A stretch of DNA of 53,628 nt. Origin: an uncultured Ruminococcus sp. (GTDB lineage: Bacteria; Bacillota; Clostridia; Lachnospirales; Lachnospiraceae). The stretch lies in contig CAJFQC010000014.1 of assembly GCA_904418845.1 (NCBI GenBank), positions 1 through 53,628 on the forward strand. The letters are read 5' to 3'. Each line of letters starts with the position of its first letter. The stretch's first letter is position 1. The position numbers were made by a program, and so were the translations under genes. Shown in pieces: positions 42,953 to 50,047 of this stretch. Under the pieces are notes generated by a model, which searched no databases, had not been told where the DNA came from, and saw only the letters and a program-made list of their open reading frames with translations.

Positions 42953-43015
42953 CTACTCTTTTACAGTACATTTACCAACTTTGTATTTTTTAAGCATTTC
43001 TTTGATTTCTTTCAT
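42953..43015 (-). CDS. 20-residue mini-ORF
   Basis: The product is MKEIKEMLKKYKVGKCTVKE. GGTGGAG lies two bases before the ATG, a short spacing, and the stop abuts the ATG of the next membrane-protein gene. It may be a leader peptide that couples translation. A strong hairpin lies just upstream at 43030-43055. Confidence 0.35.
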   Translation of the reverse strand: MKEIKEMLKKYKVGKCTVKE

Positions 43016-43029
43016 AACTCCACCTTCTA

Positions 43030-43055
43030 CAGAGGATAGGTTTACCTACCCTCTG
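43030..43055. repeat. Strong hairpin between conjugation genes
   Basis: CAGAGGATAGGT and ACCTACCCTCTG form 12-base arms with one mismatch around TT. On the gene strand no T run follows, so it is more likely an RNA-processing or regulatory structure than a terminator. Confidence 0.6.
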
Positions 43056-43067
43056 ATTTAAAATCTT

Positions 43068-43437
43068 TTAATTTTCAATTAACTTCATGTATGGTGCAAC
43101 AATAGACACCTTTGCATTTCCATATGAAATATCATATGGTCGTATAATTGTCTCTGAAACTGGAATAGCAATATACATTGGTTCTTCTGAATGACTCAAG
43201 TATTTCTTGTATTACTACTGAACGTGTTGTTTCTACTTTCAAAGTAAACATAGAAAAATTGTCTGGATTAACACAATCATATCTAACAGAATCTACTTTA
43301 TCAGTCTTTTTTCCTTCTGCATCCATCTTATATGACAATCTTACATTCTTCAAAACGTCTATTTCTGGAATTTTATCTTCCGCAAAAATTACAAGTTCGC
43401 TTGCTTTCATTATGTTGTTATCTATAACTACTTTCAT
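43068..43437 (-). pseudogene. DUF961/Orf23-like protein with one-base frameshift
   Basis: The frame starts MKVVIDNNIMKASELVIFAE at 43437 and runs well to ILESF. One extra A in the run CAGAAGAA then sends it into unrelated text. Removing that base restores EEPMYIAIPVSETIIRP and then YDISYGNAKVSIVAPYMKL, ending at 43068 with about 121 residues. Size, first position in the module and the FAEDKIPEID block fit the small proteins that lead Tn916 conjugation operons, but family assignment is tentative. A sequencing error cannot be excluded. Confidence 0.6.
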
Positions 43438-43590
43438 TTCTTTATTCTCCTTTCTGTGAAGCGTCCCCCACTTATTAGCTTAACTGTACTATAGCACCAA
43501 CAGTTTGCTATTAAAATCGGCGTCAGCTAACCCCAAAAAATTCAACTACTTTACTACTTTTATCATCTCAACATTTTCCACTATTTTCTC

Positions 43591-43627
43591 TTGTAAAATT
43601 AGGTATATTTGTGTATAATTTACCTAA
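43591..43627 (+). promoter_or_regulatory. Promoter of the RM operon with operator-like inverted repeat
   Basis: TTGTAA (43591-43596) and TATAAT (43614-43619) are 17 bases apart. The arms TTAGGTA (43599-43605) and TACCTAA (43621-43627) lie on either side of the -10 box, with centres 22 bases apart, two helix turns. That is the layout expected for a repressor site, and the first gene encodes a ribbon-helix-helix-like protein. Confidence 0.65.
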
Positions 43628-43662
43628 ATTATTTTTCTTAATATTTTTAAATGGAGAGAGTT

Positions 43663-44244
43663 ATGAACGAGAAAACGATAAATTTCACATTATCAACATC
43701 AACTGATAATGATGTAAAAAAATATGCTCGATACTCTAATTTACAACGTCCATCTTGTATTCGTTTTTTCATATCAGAGCAAATCATTTTGTTTAAATTA
43801 CAAAATAAAACATTTTTAGAACAATGGAATACTAGACGCTCTCAAAAACTAGATGTGGAAGATGGTGAACATTACAAAAAATTTTCATTTAAAATTCCAG
43901 ATAATATGTATCAAGATTTAATGGATATGAAAGAACATCTCAATGTATCACTTAATGAGCTAATTGTAAATCTGGTTAGAAATGAATTAGATAATATCTT
44001 CGCAGAGTATGACAAATCATTTGCTACTCTATTAAAGGACATATCTGCCGAAAATTATAGGAGCAATATAAGTTTATCAAATGTTATTAAGCAAGATTTA
44101 GTAAACATTTCCGAAGAAATGGGTATATCGCTTAACACACTGATAACACATATCCTAATAAAGTATCTAAGAGAACATTATACTGATTTTTTTAATGAAA
44201 CTTATATGAGTGCATCTGGAAAAATATATCATGGATTATGGTAA
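43663..44244 (+). CDS. Ribbon-helix-helix-like protein, likely RM regulator
   Basis: This 193-residue protein starts at 43663 (MNEKTINFTLST) with GGAGAG upstream. Three stretches look like ribbon-helix-helix units, a short strand followed by two helices: about 3-38 (TINFTLSTSTDNDVKKYARY), about 71-108 (KFSFKIPDNMYQDLMDMKEH then VSLNELIVNLVRN), and about 134-170 (SLSNVIKQDLVNISEEMGIS then LNTLITHILIKYL). The assignment is from pattern only. The gene ends 14 bases before the restriction-modification gene on the same strand. A role in timing RM expression through the inverted repeat at its own promoter is inferred. Confidence 0.6.
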   Translation: MNEKTINFTLSTSTDNDVKKYARYSNLQRPSCIRFFISEQIILFKLQNKTFLEQWNTRRSQKLDVEDGEHYKKFSFKIPDNMYQDLMDMKEHLNVSLNELIVNLVRNELDNIFAEYDKSFATLLKDISAENYRSNISLSNVIKQDLVNISEEMGISLNTLITHILIKYLREHYTDFFNETYMSASGKIYHGLW

Positions 44245-44258
44245 AGGAGGCAATCAAA

Positions 44259-46283
44259 ATGGCAAAAAGCATAGAAGAACAAGTTGAAGATTGGGGAAAA
44301 AAACAGCTGGGAAAGACAAAATATTATACAAAAACAGAAAGTATAAATCACGAAATTGAAACTGCATTAAAAATAGCACCTTCAAAAACTGGTGGTGCAG
44401 GTGCAAATTATCCAGATATTAAAATGTTTATTGAAACCAAGACCCTACGCAAAATCCCAGTTATGATTGAAGTTAAAGGAACAAAAGGAAGCCTTATAAA
44501 ACAAAATACAGATGGGGAAATTGATAATAAGAAAAAAGATGGTACTCCTAATTACACCAATATCAATAAATATGCTGTAAACGGTGCGGTGCATTATGCA
44601 AAGGCTATTATTGAACACTCCAAAAGCTACAAACAGGTGGTCGCTATTGGTTTAAATGGCTATGATGAAGCAGGAACAAGAATTTATGAAATTGAAGCAT
44701 ATTATGTATCAGCTGAAAATTACTCTATTCCAAAACGTATAAGCGCCTATACTGACTTATCATTCTTATTGTCAAAGAATCAAGAAAAATTTGTTGAACA
44801 GATTGACAAAATCGGTTTAACAGATGAAGAGCTCGAAGCTAAAGCTAAAGAATTTGAAAATGAAATAGAAAGCAAATTAAAAAAACTGAATCAAGTTATG
44901 CAAGATGATTTAAAGATTTCAGTAGGATCAAGAGTAGAACTTGTTACGGGCATGATAATGGCATCTCTTGGAGTAGACGGAAAAGTTGCACCCCTTGAAA
45001 TTACTGACTTAAAAGGAGAAGGCAGTAATAAGAGTAACGACGGAACAGTTATAATAAATAAAATTGATTCATTTCTTGAAGAAAAAAATCTTCCGCAAGA
45101 GAAAAAAGAAATGATAATAAATGACCTTTCCAGAGTTTTTATTTATTCAGACCTTTGGAAAGCCGAAAATGGAGAAAGCAAATTAAAAACTGTCTATACA
45201 AGCGTGAAAAATGACATTATGCCTATTTTTACATCAGCAAGACATCTGGATTTTACTGGAAGACTTTTCAATGTCCTTAACGCATGGGTTGACATTCCAG
45301 ATAGTGATAAAAATGATGTTGTCTTAACACCACGATATGTTACAGAACTTATGGCAAAACTTGCACAAGTAAACAAAGATAGTTATGTATGGGATTATGC
45401 AGTTGGTTCAGCAGGTTTTCTTATTTCATCAATGAAATTGATGATTAAGGACGCTCAGGAAAGAATAAAAAGTCCTAAGGAGCTAAACGAAAAGATTGTA
45501 AAAATCAAATGCGAACAGCTTCTTGGTATCGAAAAACGTTCTGATATTTATTTGCTAGCAGTGCTTAATATGATTTTGATGGGTGATGGTTCTTCAAATA
45601 TTATTCATAAAGACAGTTTGACAGAATATAGCGGTAACTATGAACAAGGCGAGCTAAATGGAAAGAAATACCCTGCTAATGTATTCTTATTAAATCCACC
45701 ATATTCCGCACAAGGAAAAGGATTCATATTTGTCGAGAAAGCACTTAAACGCATGAACAATGGACGTGCTGTTATTCTTATACAAGAAAATGCTGGAAGT
45801 GGTAACGGTTTACCTTATACCAAAAACATATTAGAAAACAATACTCTTATTGCAAGTATCCATATGTCAGATATTTTTCATGGTAAAGCTGGTGTTCAAA
45901 CAGCAATATATGTATTTAATGTAGGTGTTCCGCATGACATCAAGCAACTTGTAAAATTTATTGATTTTACCAATGATGGGTATACAAGACAAAATCGAAA
46001 AAAATCAAGTCAAGAAACCAATTTAAAAAATACCGACCATGCCTTAGAACGATATGAAGAAATTGTAAATCTTGTGTTATATGGAAAATCTTATCTACAC
46101 TATTTTACTGAGGAGGAGTACACCGAAGATACTATAACTCTTAATGGGAATGACTGGACATACAAACAACATCAAAAAATAGAAACCATACCGACCGAAA
46201 ATGATTTTAGAGATGTTGTAAAAGAGTACCTAAGTTGGAAAGTATCAATGATTATGAAGGGGGATATGTCAAGTGAAAACTAA
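44259..46283 (+). CDS. BcgI-like restriction-modification subunit (nuclease + adenine methyltransferase)
   Basis: This bifunctional protein has 674 residues, close to the known size of BcgI A subunits. Start at 44259 (MAKSIEEQVEDWG) with AAAGGAGG upstream. The N-terminal PD-(D/E)xK nuclease has D53 in YPDIK and E71/K73 in MIEVKGTKG. A helical region leads to an N6-adenine methyltransferase with the SAM motif DYAVGSAGFL near residue 378 and the catalytic NPPYSAQGKGF near 478. One subunit thus cuts and methylates, with DNA recognition supplied by the next gene (11-base overlap). That matches type IIB systems, which cut on both sides of a split site. It is AT-rich compared with the left of the window, so acquired. 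Confidence 0.87.
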   Translation: MAKSIEEQVEDWGKKQLGKTKYYTKTESINHEIETALKIAPSKTGGAGANYPDIKMFIETKTLRKIPVMIEVKGTKGSLIKQNTDGEIDNKKKDGTPNYTNINKYAVNGAVHYAKAIIEHSKSYKQVVAIGLNGYDEAGTRIYEIEAYYVSAENYSIPKRISAYTDLSFLLSKNQEKFVEQIDKIGLTDEELEAKAKEFENEIESKLKKLNQVMQDDLKISVGSRVELVTGMIMASLGVDGKVAPLEITDLKGEGSNKSNDGTVIINKIDSFLEEKNLPQEKKEMIINDLSRVFIYSDLWKAENGESKLKTVYTSVKNDIMPIFTSARHLDFTGRLFNVLNAWVDIPDSDKNDVVLTPRYVTELMAKLAQVNKDSYVWDYAVGSAGFLISSMKLMIKDAQERIKSPKELNEKIVKIKCEQLLGIEKRSDIYLLAVLNMILMGDGSSNIIHKDSLTEYSGNYEQGELNGKKYPANVFLLNPPYSAQGKGFIFVEKALKRMNNGRAVILIQENAGSGNGLPYTKNILENNTLIASIHMSDIFHGKAGVQTAIYVFNVGVPHDIKQLVKFIDFTNDGYTRQNRKKSSQETNLKNTDHALERYEEIVNLVLYGKSYLHYFTEEEYTEDTITLNGNDWTYKQHQKIETIPTENDFRDVVKEYLSWKVSMIMKGDMSSEN

Positions 46284-47391
46284 ACAATTTAAAATTTCCG
46301 AAGTGTTACAATGGCAACCCCAAAAGGAAATTGACCCATTAAAAATCAACGAGCTTACTGTAGATGCTAATTATTCTTATCCTTTTTACGGACAAGCCAC
46401 TTTAAATAATGGGATTATTTCGTTTGAAACCCTTACTCCCAAAGTATTGAATAACACTGATGGTAAACCAACCATTCTAATTCATTCCAACAACCAAAAT
46501 ATTGTTTATTTAGAGACCCCTTTTTATTTAAAAGATGGACATGGAGCAACAAGTGTATTACAATCTGAAAAACTTAATGAAAAGAATGCCCTTTATATTA
46601 TTACATGCATTAAGAAAGTAATCACAAAAAAATTTGCTTATAACGATAAAGCCACTAAAATAGCATTAAAAAATACATACATTGAATTACCAATTACAGA
46701 TAACGAAGAAATTTATTACCAATACATGGAGGAGCGTATACGCGAACTAGAAGAGGAGCGTATACGTGAGCTCTCCGCTTACTTAACAGCAAGCGGATTA
46801 AATAATTATAGGTTAACTATCACAGAAAAAAACTTACTAACTAACTTTATTAGTGGTAATATAACTTTTCACTCTTTTAAAATTACAGATATATTTACAG
46901 TCAAAAATACTCACAGTATTTTAAAAAATGAAGTAGTACTCAACAGCGGTTCTTCACCTTATGTCACAGCAAGCGAGGGAAAAAACTCTATTTTATCCTA
47001 CATTTCATACAATAAAGAACTTATTGAAGAAGGTAATTCAATAATGATAGGTGGAAAAACTCTTGTTATTACCTATCAACCTAACGATTATTATTCTAAC
47101 GATAGTCATAATCTTGCTCTATATATTCATGACAAACGAGGACGAACTGAAAAAGCACAATTATTCATGGTTACTGCTCTATATAAAAGTTTAAAACCGC
47201 TTTATACATGGGGCGATTCTATATCAAAAAAGAAAATTCAGAATGATTATGTTTCATTACCTGTAGATTACAATAATAACTTAGATTTTAATACGATGGA
47301 ACAACTAATTACTATTCAAGAAAAACTTGCTATCAAAAGTATTGTTAAATGGAAAGATAAAATAATAAACACTCCAAAGAAATGTATATAA
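46273..47391 (+). CDS. Type I/IIB specificity (S) subunit
   Basis: This DNA-recognition subunit has 372 residues and starts with GTG at 46273, with AAGGGGG upstream. Two target-recognition domains are visible: about 5-145 (FKISEVLQW... FYGQATLNNGIISF, ending with YIELP) and about 195-372 (FKITDIFTV... SPYVTASEGKNSI, ending with YVSLPV). A charged helix, EERIRELEEERIREL, joins them. Each half would read one half of a split DNA site, with the helix setting the gap. Size and pairing fit BcgI B. A terminator at 47393-47433 closes the operon. Confidence 0.85.
   Translation: MKTKQFKISEVLQWQPQKEIDPLKINELTVDANYSYPFYGQATLNNGIISFETLTPKVLNNTDGKPTILIHSNNQNIVYLETPFYLKDGHGATSVLQSEKLNEKNALYIITCIKKVITKKFAYNDKATKIALKNTYIELPITDNEEIYYQYMEERIRELEEERIRELSAYLTASGLNNYRLTITEKNLLTNFISGNITFHSFKITDIFTVKNTHSILKNEVVLNSGSSPYVTASEGKNSILSYISYNKELIEEGNSIMIGGKTLVITYQPNDYYSNDSHNLALYIHDKRGRTEKAQLFMVTALYKSLKPLYTWGDSISKKKIQNDYVSLPVDYNNNLDFNTMEQLITIQEKLAIKSIVKWKDKIINTPKKCI
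46729..46773 (+). repeat. 24-base tandem repeat in the S gene
   Basis: GAGGAGCGTATACGCGAACT at 46729 recurs at 46753 with two changes, giving a 24-base period and about 1.9 copies. It encodes EERIRELE twice in the inter-domain helix (about residues 153-168). Length change here would keep the frame. Confidence 0.85.
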
Positions 47392-47392
47392 A

Positions 47393-47433
47393 AAATAGGA
47401 CTTCCTCATCATTTCATATGGGAAGTCCTATTT
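47393..47433. terminator. Terminator of the RM operon
   Basis: AAATAGGACTTCC and GGAAGTCCTATTT form perfect 13-base arms around 15 bases, starting two bases after the S gene stop. Both ends are A/T runs, so it may work in both directions. Confidence 0.85.
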
Positions 47434-47454
47434 ATTTAAGCATGTTCTCTTTAT

Positions 47455-47476
47455 TTGGTCGCAAATCGGTCGCAAT
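47455..47476. repeat. Two 11-base direct repeats, TYGGTCGCAAW
   Basis: TTGGTCGCAAA (47455-47465) is followed at once by TCGGTCGCAAT (47466-47476). The 11-base period equals one DNA turn. The same arrangement with a related core occurs at 48134-48166, on the other side of the MetRS fragment. Confidence 0.7.
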
Positions 47477-47527
47477 CTACACCCTTCATTCTCTAAAAGC
47501 TCTTAGAGAAAACGAAAACAATACATC

Positions 47528-48007
47528 TTAGTAAAGTTTTGCTCCTGCTGGAATCTTGTCATCAAGAATCAGAACATTGAGTCCTTCTCTTCCTTCTACA
47601 AGGTGTGTAGCGGAGATAATCATACCACAAGAATCAATTCCCATCATCTTACGTGGTGGAAGGTTTGTGATTGCAAGTAATGTCTTTCCAACCAATTCTT
47701 CCGGCTCGTAGTAATCATGAATTCCGCTTAAAATCACACGTTCTTCGCCACTTCCGTCATCTAAAACAAATTTCAAAAGCTTCTTAGATTTCGGAACTGC
47801 TTCACATTCTTTTACTTTTACAGCTCTGAAATCAGACTTGCTGAATGTGTCGAAATCAACCATATCTTTGAACAATGGCTCCACTTCTACGTTAGAGAAA
47901 TCGTAAGTTTCTTTCACTTCAGCGATTACTTTTTCCACTGTTTTTTCAACTGAAGTGGACTGTGCAGCATTGTTAGCTTCATTCTTTGCAGCCCCCTGTG
48001 ACTTCAT
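47528..48007 (-). pseudogene. Methionyl-tRNA synthetase C-terminal domain fragment (longer copy)
   Basis: These 159 codons keep the full C-terminal tRNA-binding OB domain of MetRS: VDFDTFSKSDFRAVKV, EAVPKSKKLLKFVLDDG, GIHDYYEPEELVGK and IISATHL, then LNVLILDDKIPAGAKLY at the natural end. Before it lies a Lys/Ala/Glu-rich linker (EKTVEKVIAEVKETYDFSN). The ATG at 48007 has no ribosome site and homology starts abruptly, so it is a 3' piece of metG rather than a normal gene. It could still be translated as a stand-alone tRNA-binding domain if a promoter exists. It is bracketed by two sets of 11-base repeats. Confidence 0.75.
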
Positions 48008-48133
48008 TGTGGGGAGACTTGAAATGTACCGTTATACTAGTCTTTACCACTCGTCAAAAGCCTGTTTTTCTGTGTTATCGTTATTTTGAGATTTTCAATG
48101 TTCTATACATAATTCTACGGTTTCCTACGGCAT

Positions 48134-48166
48134 TTGGTACAAAATTGGTACAAGATTGGTACAAAA
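48134..48166. repeat. Three 11-base direct repeats, TTGGTACAARA
   Basis: TTGGTACAAAA, TTGGTACAAGA and TTGGTACAAAA follow each other without gaps from 48134 to 48166. The spacing puts all three on one DNA face, as for binding sites of an integrase or other oligomeric protein. They lie two bases from the ParE-type gene end. Confidence 0.8.
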
Positions 48167-48167
48167 A

Positions 48168-48497
48168 TCAGAACCTCATATTCAGCAATAATGGTTTTGC
48201 ATTTACCAACATATGTAAGACTCTAAGTACATATACCGTACTAATTTTTTCGTCAATAAAGAAATATATCTTATAATTTTTGTAATAACACTTTCGGATT
48301 CCTCGCGCCGCCAGTTCCTCATCTTCATCCAGTTCATGCTGTTTAGGCATAAATTCAAGTTTGGCAATGGTGTTACGAAAACCCATTGCCAATTCCAACG
48401 CTGTTTCAGGTGCTTTTTTCTCGAACGCAATATAATCCGTATTATTCACGATATCCGCCTCTGCCAGAGGAAGCATCATAACTTTATGCATTTGCAT
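48168..48497 (-). CDS. RelE/ParE-family toxin
   Basis: This 109-residue toxin candidate has the plasmid-stabilisation fold: LAEADIVNNTDYIAFEKKAPETA at the N terminus, a helix with AMGFRNTIAKLEFMPKQ, ARGIRKCYYKNYKIYFFID in the strand core and VYVLRVLHMLVNAKPLL at the end. ParE relatives poison gyrase and RelE relatives cut mRNA; sequence alone favours the ParE side weakly. Its start overlaps the small upstream gene by 14 bases, the normal antitoxin-toxin order. Confidence 0.82.
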   Translation of the reverse strand: MQMHKVMMLPLAEADIVNNTDYIAFEKKAPETALELAMGFRNTIAKLEFMPKQHELDEDEELAARGIRKCYYKNYKIYFFIDEKISTVYVLRVLHMLVNAKPLLLNMRF

Positions 48498-48654
48498 TCC
48501 TGTACCTGCTTTCTAATTCCGCAAAGAACTCTTTATAATCTCTGCCTTTCCCTTTCTCGATATCACGGTAACTATCCATTACCATTTTCCGAACATCCTT
48601 CTGGTTTTCTTCCATTGAATCTATAAAATCTGTCTTTCTTGCTGTTGCTTCCAC
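48484..48654 (-). CDS. Small antitoxin partner of the ParE-type toxin
   Basis: A 56-residue frame starts with GTG at 48654, seven bases after AGGAGG. The product reads (M)EATARKTDFIDSMEENQK then DVRKMVMDSYRDIEKGKG and DYKEFFAELESRYRNANA. It is short, charged and helical, as expected for the toxin-wrapping part of an antitoxin. No DNA-binding domain is visible. It overlaps the toxin gene by 14 bases. Confidence 0.65.
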   Translation of the reverse strand: MEATARKTDFIDSMEENQKDVRKMVMDSYRDIEKGKGRDYKEFFAELESRYRNANA

Positions 48655-48843
48655 TGACAATTCCTCCTATCTCAGGTTATTCAAGGTTTCACTTTCTATT
48701 TCATTTACTCTTTATAATATAGGGCCTCATGGCTTATTTTTTCTCTTCTTTTAATCTATTATAATCTTACCGGCAATAGTCATGCAATGAAATTTTTTGC
48801 CAAAACAGCAAAATTCCATAAATCACGCTGCGTTCCCTTTTCG

Positions 48844-49185
48844 TTAATTTGAGTCAAATAGCTTTAGCCCCTCCCTTTCTATATTTGAATAAAACGGATA
48901 TACGTCCATCCACTTATTAAAATGCTCCTTATTTTTGGCTATCGCCTTAATATCCAGATCATAGTCCATATTAAAATCATAGGTCATGCCTGACAGTTCA
49001 TGCCGATACTTTTTTATATCCATATCGCTCAAATCCAGAAGTACCATAATATCCATGTCAGAATCTTCCGTATAATCGCCTCTTGCATATGAGCCATATA
49101 AAATCACCGTCTTTAAATGATCTCCGTATATTTTTCTGAGCAGTTCAACATACTGCATGACCAGATTATTTATTGTCACGGGCAT
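48844..49185 (-). CDS. MNT nucleotidyltransferase (second of two)
   Basis: This minimal nucleotidyltransferase has 113 residues, starting at 49185 (MPVTINNLVMQYVELL) with AAAGGTG upstream. The catalytic motif is GSYARGDYTEDSDMDIMVLL, with the two metal-binding Asp residues in DMD, and DYDLDIKAIAKN probably supplies the third. MNT antitoxins silence HEPN toxins by adding AMP. It lies 10 bases after the HEPN gene. Confidence 0.88.
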   Translation of the reverse strand: MPVTINNLVMQYVELLRKIYGDHLKTVILYGSYARGDYTEDSDMDIMVLLDLSDMDIKKYRHELSGMTYDFNMDYDLDIKAIAKNKEHFNKWMDVYPFYSNIEREGLKLFDSN

Positions 49186-49195
49186 ATCAACACCT

Positions 49196-49597
49196 TTATA
49201 TACGATTGTCATTAGACAGATATGTTTCAATCACTCCAAGAAATTCTTCTGCTTTCTCATACTGCTCCTGTGCATCCTGCTTTGAGACTACGAAAAAATC
49301 GCCATAATCCGTATTGTTCCTGATCTGAAATGCCTGGCTTATATATTTGGAATACTTCTTCTCTATTTTTCCGGTTTTAATATACTCTTTCTGGAAACAG
49401 GCAATTACGCCTGCATGTTTAGAAAAGTCTTGTCCATCTACTGCCAATAGCGCACGAACAGCGGTAAACATTGCATAGTAGGAACGTCCGATCGAGTCTT
49501 TATAGCACCCGGCATCCAGAAGCAGCCTTGAAGATTTCAGCCGTTCTTTTGACATTTCCAGACGATATTTCATTAACTCTATCCGGTTATCATGCAA
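49196..49597 (-). CDS. HEPN-domain protein (UPF0332 type), likely toxin
   Basis: This all-helical protein of 133 residues has RLEMSKERLKSSRLLLDAGC, YKDSIGRSYYAMFTAVRALL, FSKHAGVIACFQKEYIKTG and the core FQIRNNTDYGDFF. HEPN proteins of this type are ribonucleases or their relatives and pair with MNT proteins. The classical R-x4-6-H motif is not fully there: the Arg is present and DY follows in place of His, as in the UPF0332 branch. The start overlaps the upstream MNT gene by 8 bases. Confidence 0.85.
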   Translation of the reverse strand: MHDNRIELMKYRLEMSKERLKSSRLLLDAGCYKDSIGRSYYAMFTAVRALLAVDGQDFSKHAGVIACFQKEYIKTGKIEKKYSKYISQAFQIRNNTDYGDFFVVSKQDAQEQYEKAEEFLGVIETYLSNDNRI

Positions 49598-49931
49598 TGA
49601 TATTCACCCCCTCATTCTGTATATTTTTATAGTAGGGTAAGTCATCTTTATATTGTTCAAACTCGCTAAATGGGATGACTGTGGGGGAAACAATCGTTCC
49701 ATATTCCAGTTCCAAGTCGGATGAAATATCCCAGATCTTTTTCAGCCGGTTCTGCAAGTCAACACGATCTCCCCGCACAATAGCTACAATATCTATGTCC
49801 GAATCATTTTGATAATCGCCTCTTGCATAGGAACCATACAAAATAATCCTGACAACATCTTCTCCATATACAGAGTAATAGATTTCTGTCATTTTTTTTA
49901 AAATTGTATTCAGTTCATTTTCGGTACACAT
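49590..49931 (-). CDS. MNT nucleotidyltransferase (first of two)
   Basis: This 113-residue minimal nucleotidyltransferase has the motif YGSYARGDYQNDSDIDIVAIV, cut by the usual GS-x-D-x-D pattern, and LELEYGTIVSPTVIP later. It shares the motif with the gene at 48844 but the rest is clearly different, so the two are not a recent copy. GAAGGAGG lies 13 bases before the ATG, longer than ideal. It is the first gene of the MNT-HEPN-MNT trio. Confidence 0.88.
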   Translation of the reverse strand: MCTENELNTILKKMTEIYYSVYGEDVVRIILYGSYARGDYQNDSDIDIVAIVRGDRVDLQNRLKKIWDISSDLELEYGTIVSPTVIPFSEFEQYKDDLPYYKNIQNEGVNIIA

Positions 49932-49958
49932 ACCGTCTGTTTCGCCTCCTTCAAATAT

Positions 49959-49972
49959 TGTTTAATCAAACA
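49959..49972. promoter_or_regulatory. Palindrome upstream of the MNT-HEPN-MNT operon
   Basis: The bases read TGTTTAATCAAACA, a 14-base palindrome with one mismatched centre pair, 28 bases before the first start codon. It could be an autoregulation site of the toxin-antitoxin operon. Confidence 0.35.
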
Positions 49973-50047
49973 GGCGCTCTATAACCATCTATATACAGAA
50001 TCCATAACGTAAACTTCTTTTTTCATTATACTAGATTTTTTCCTACT

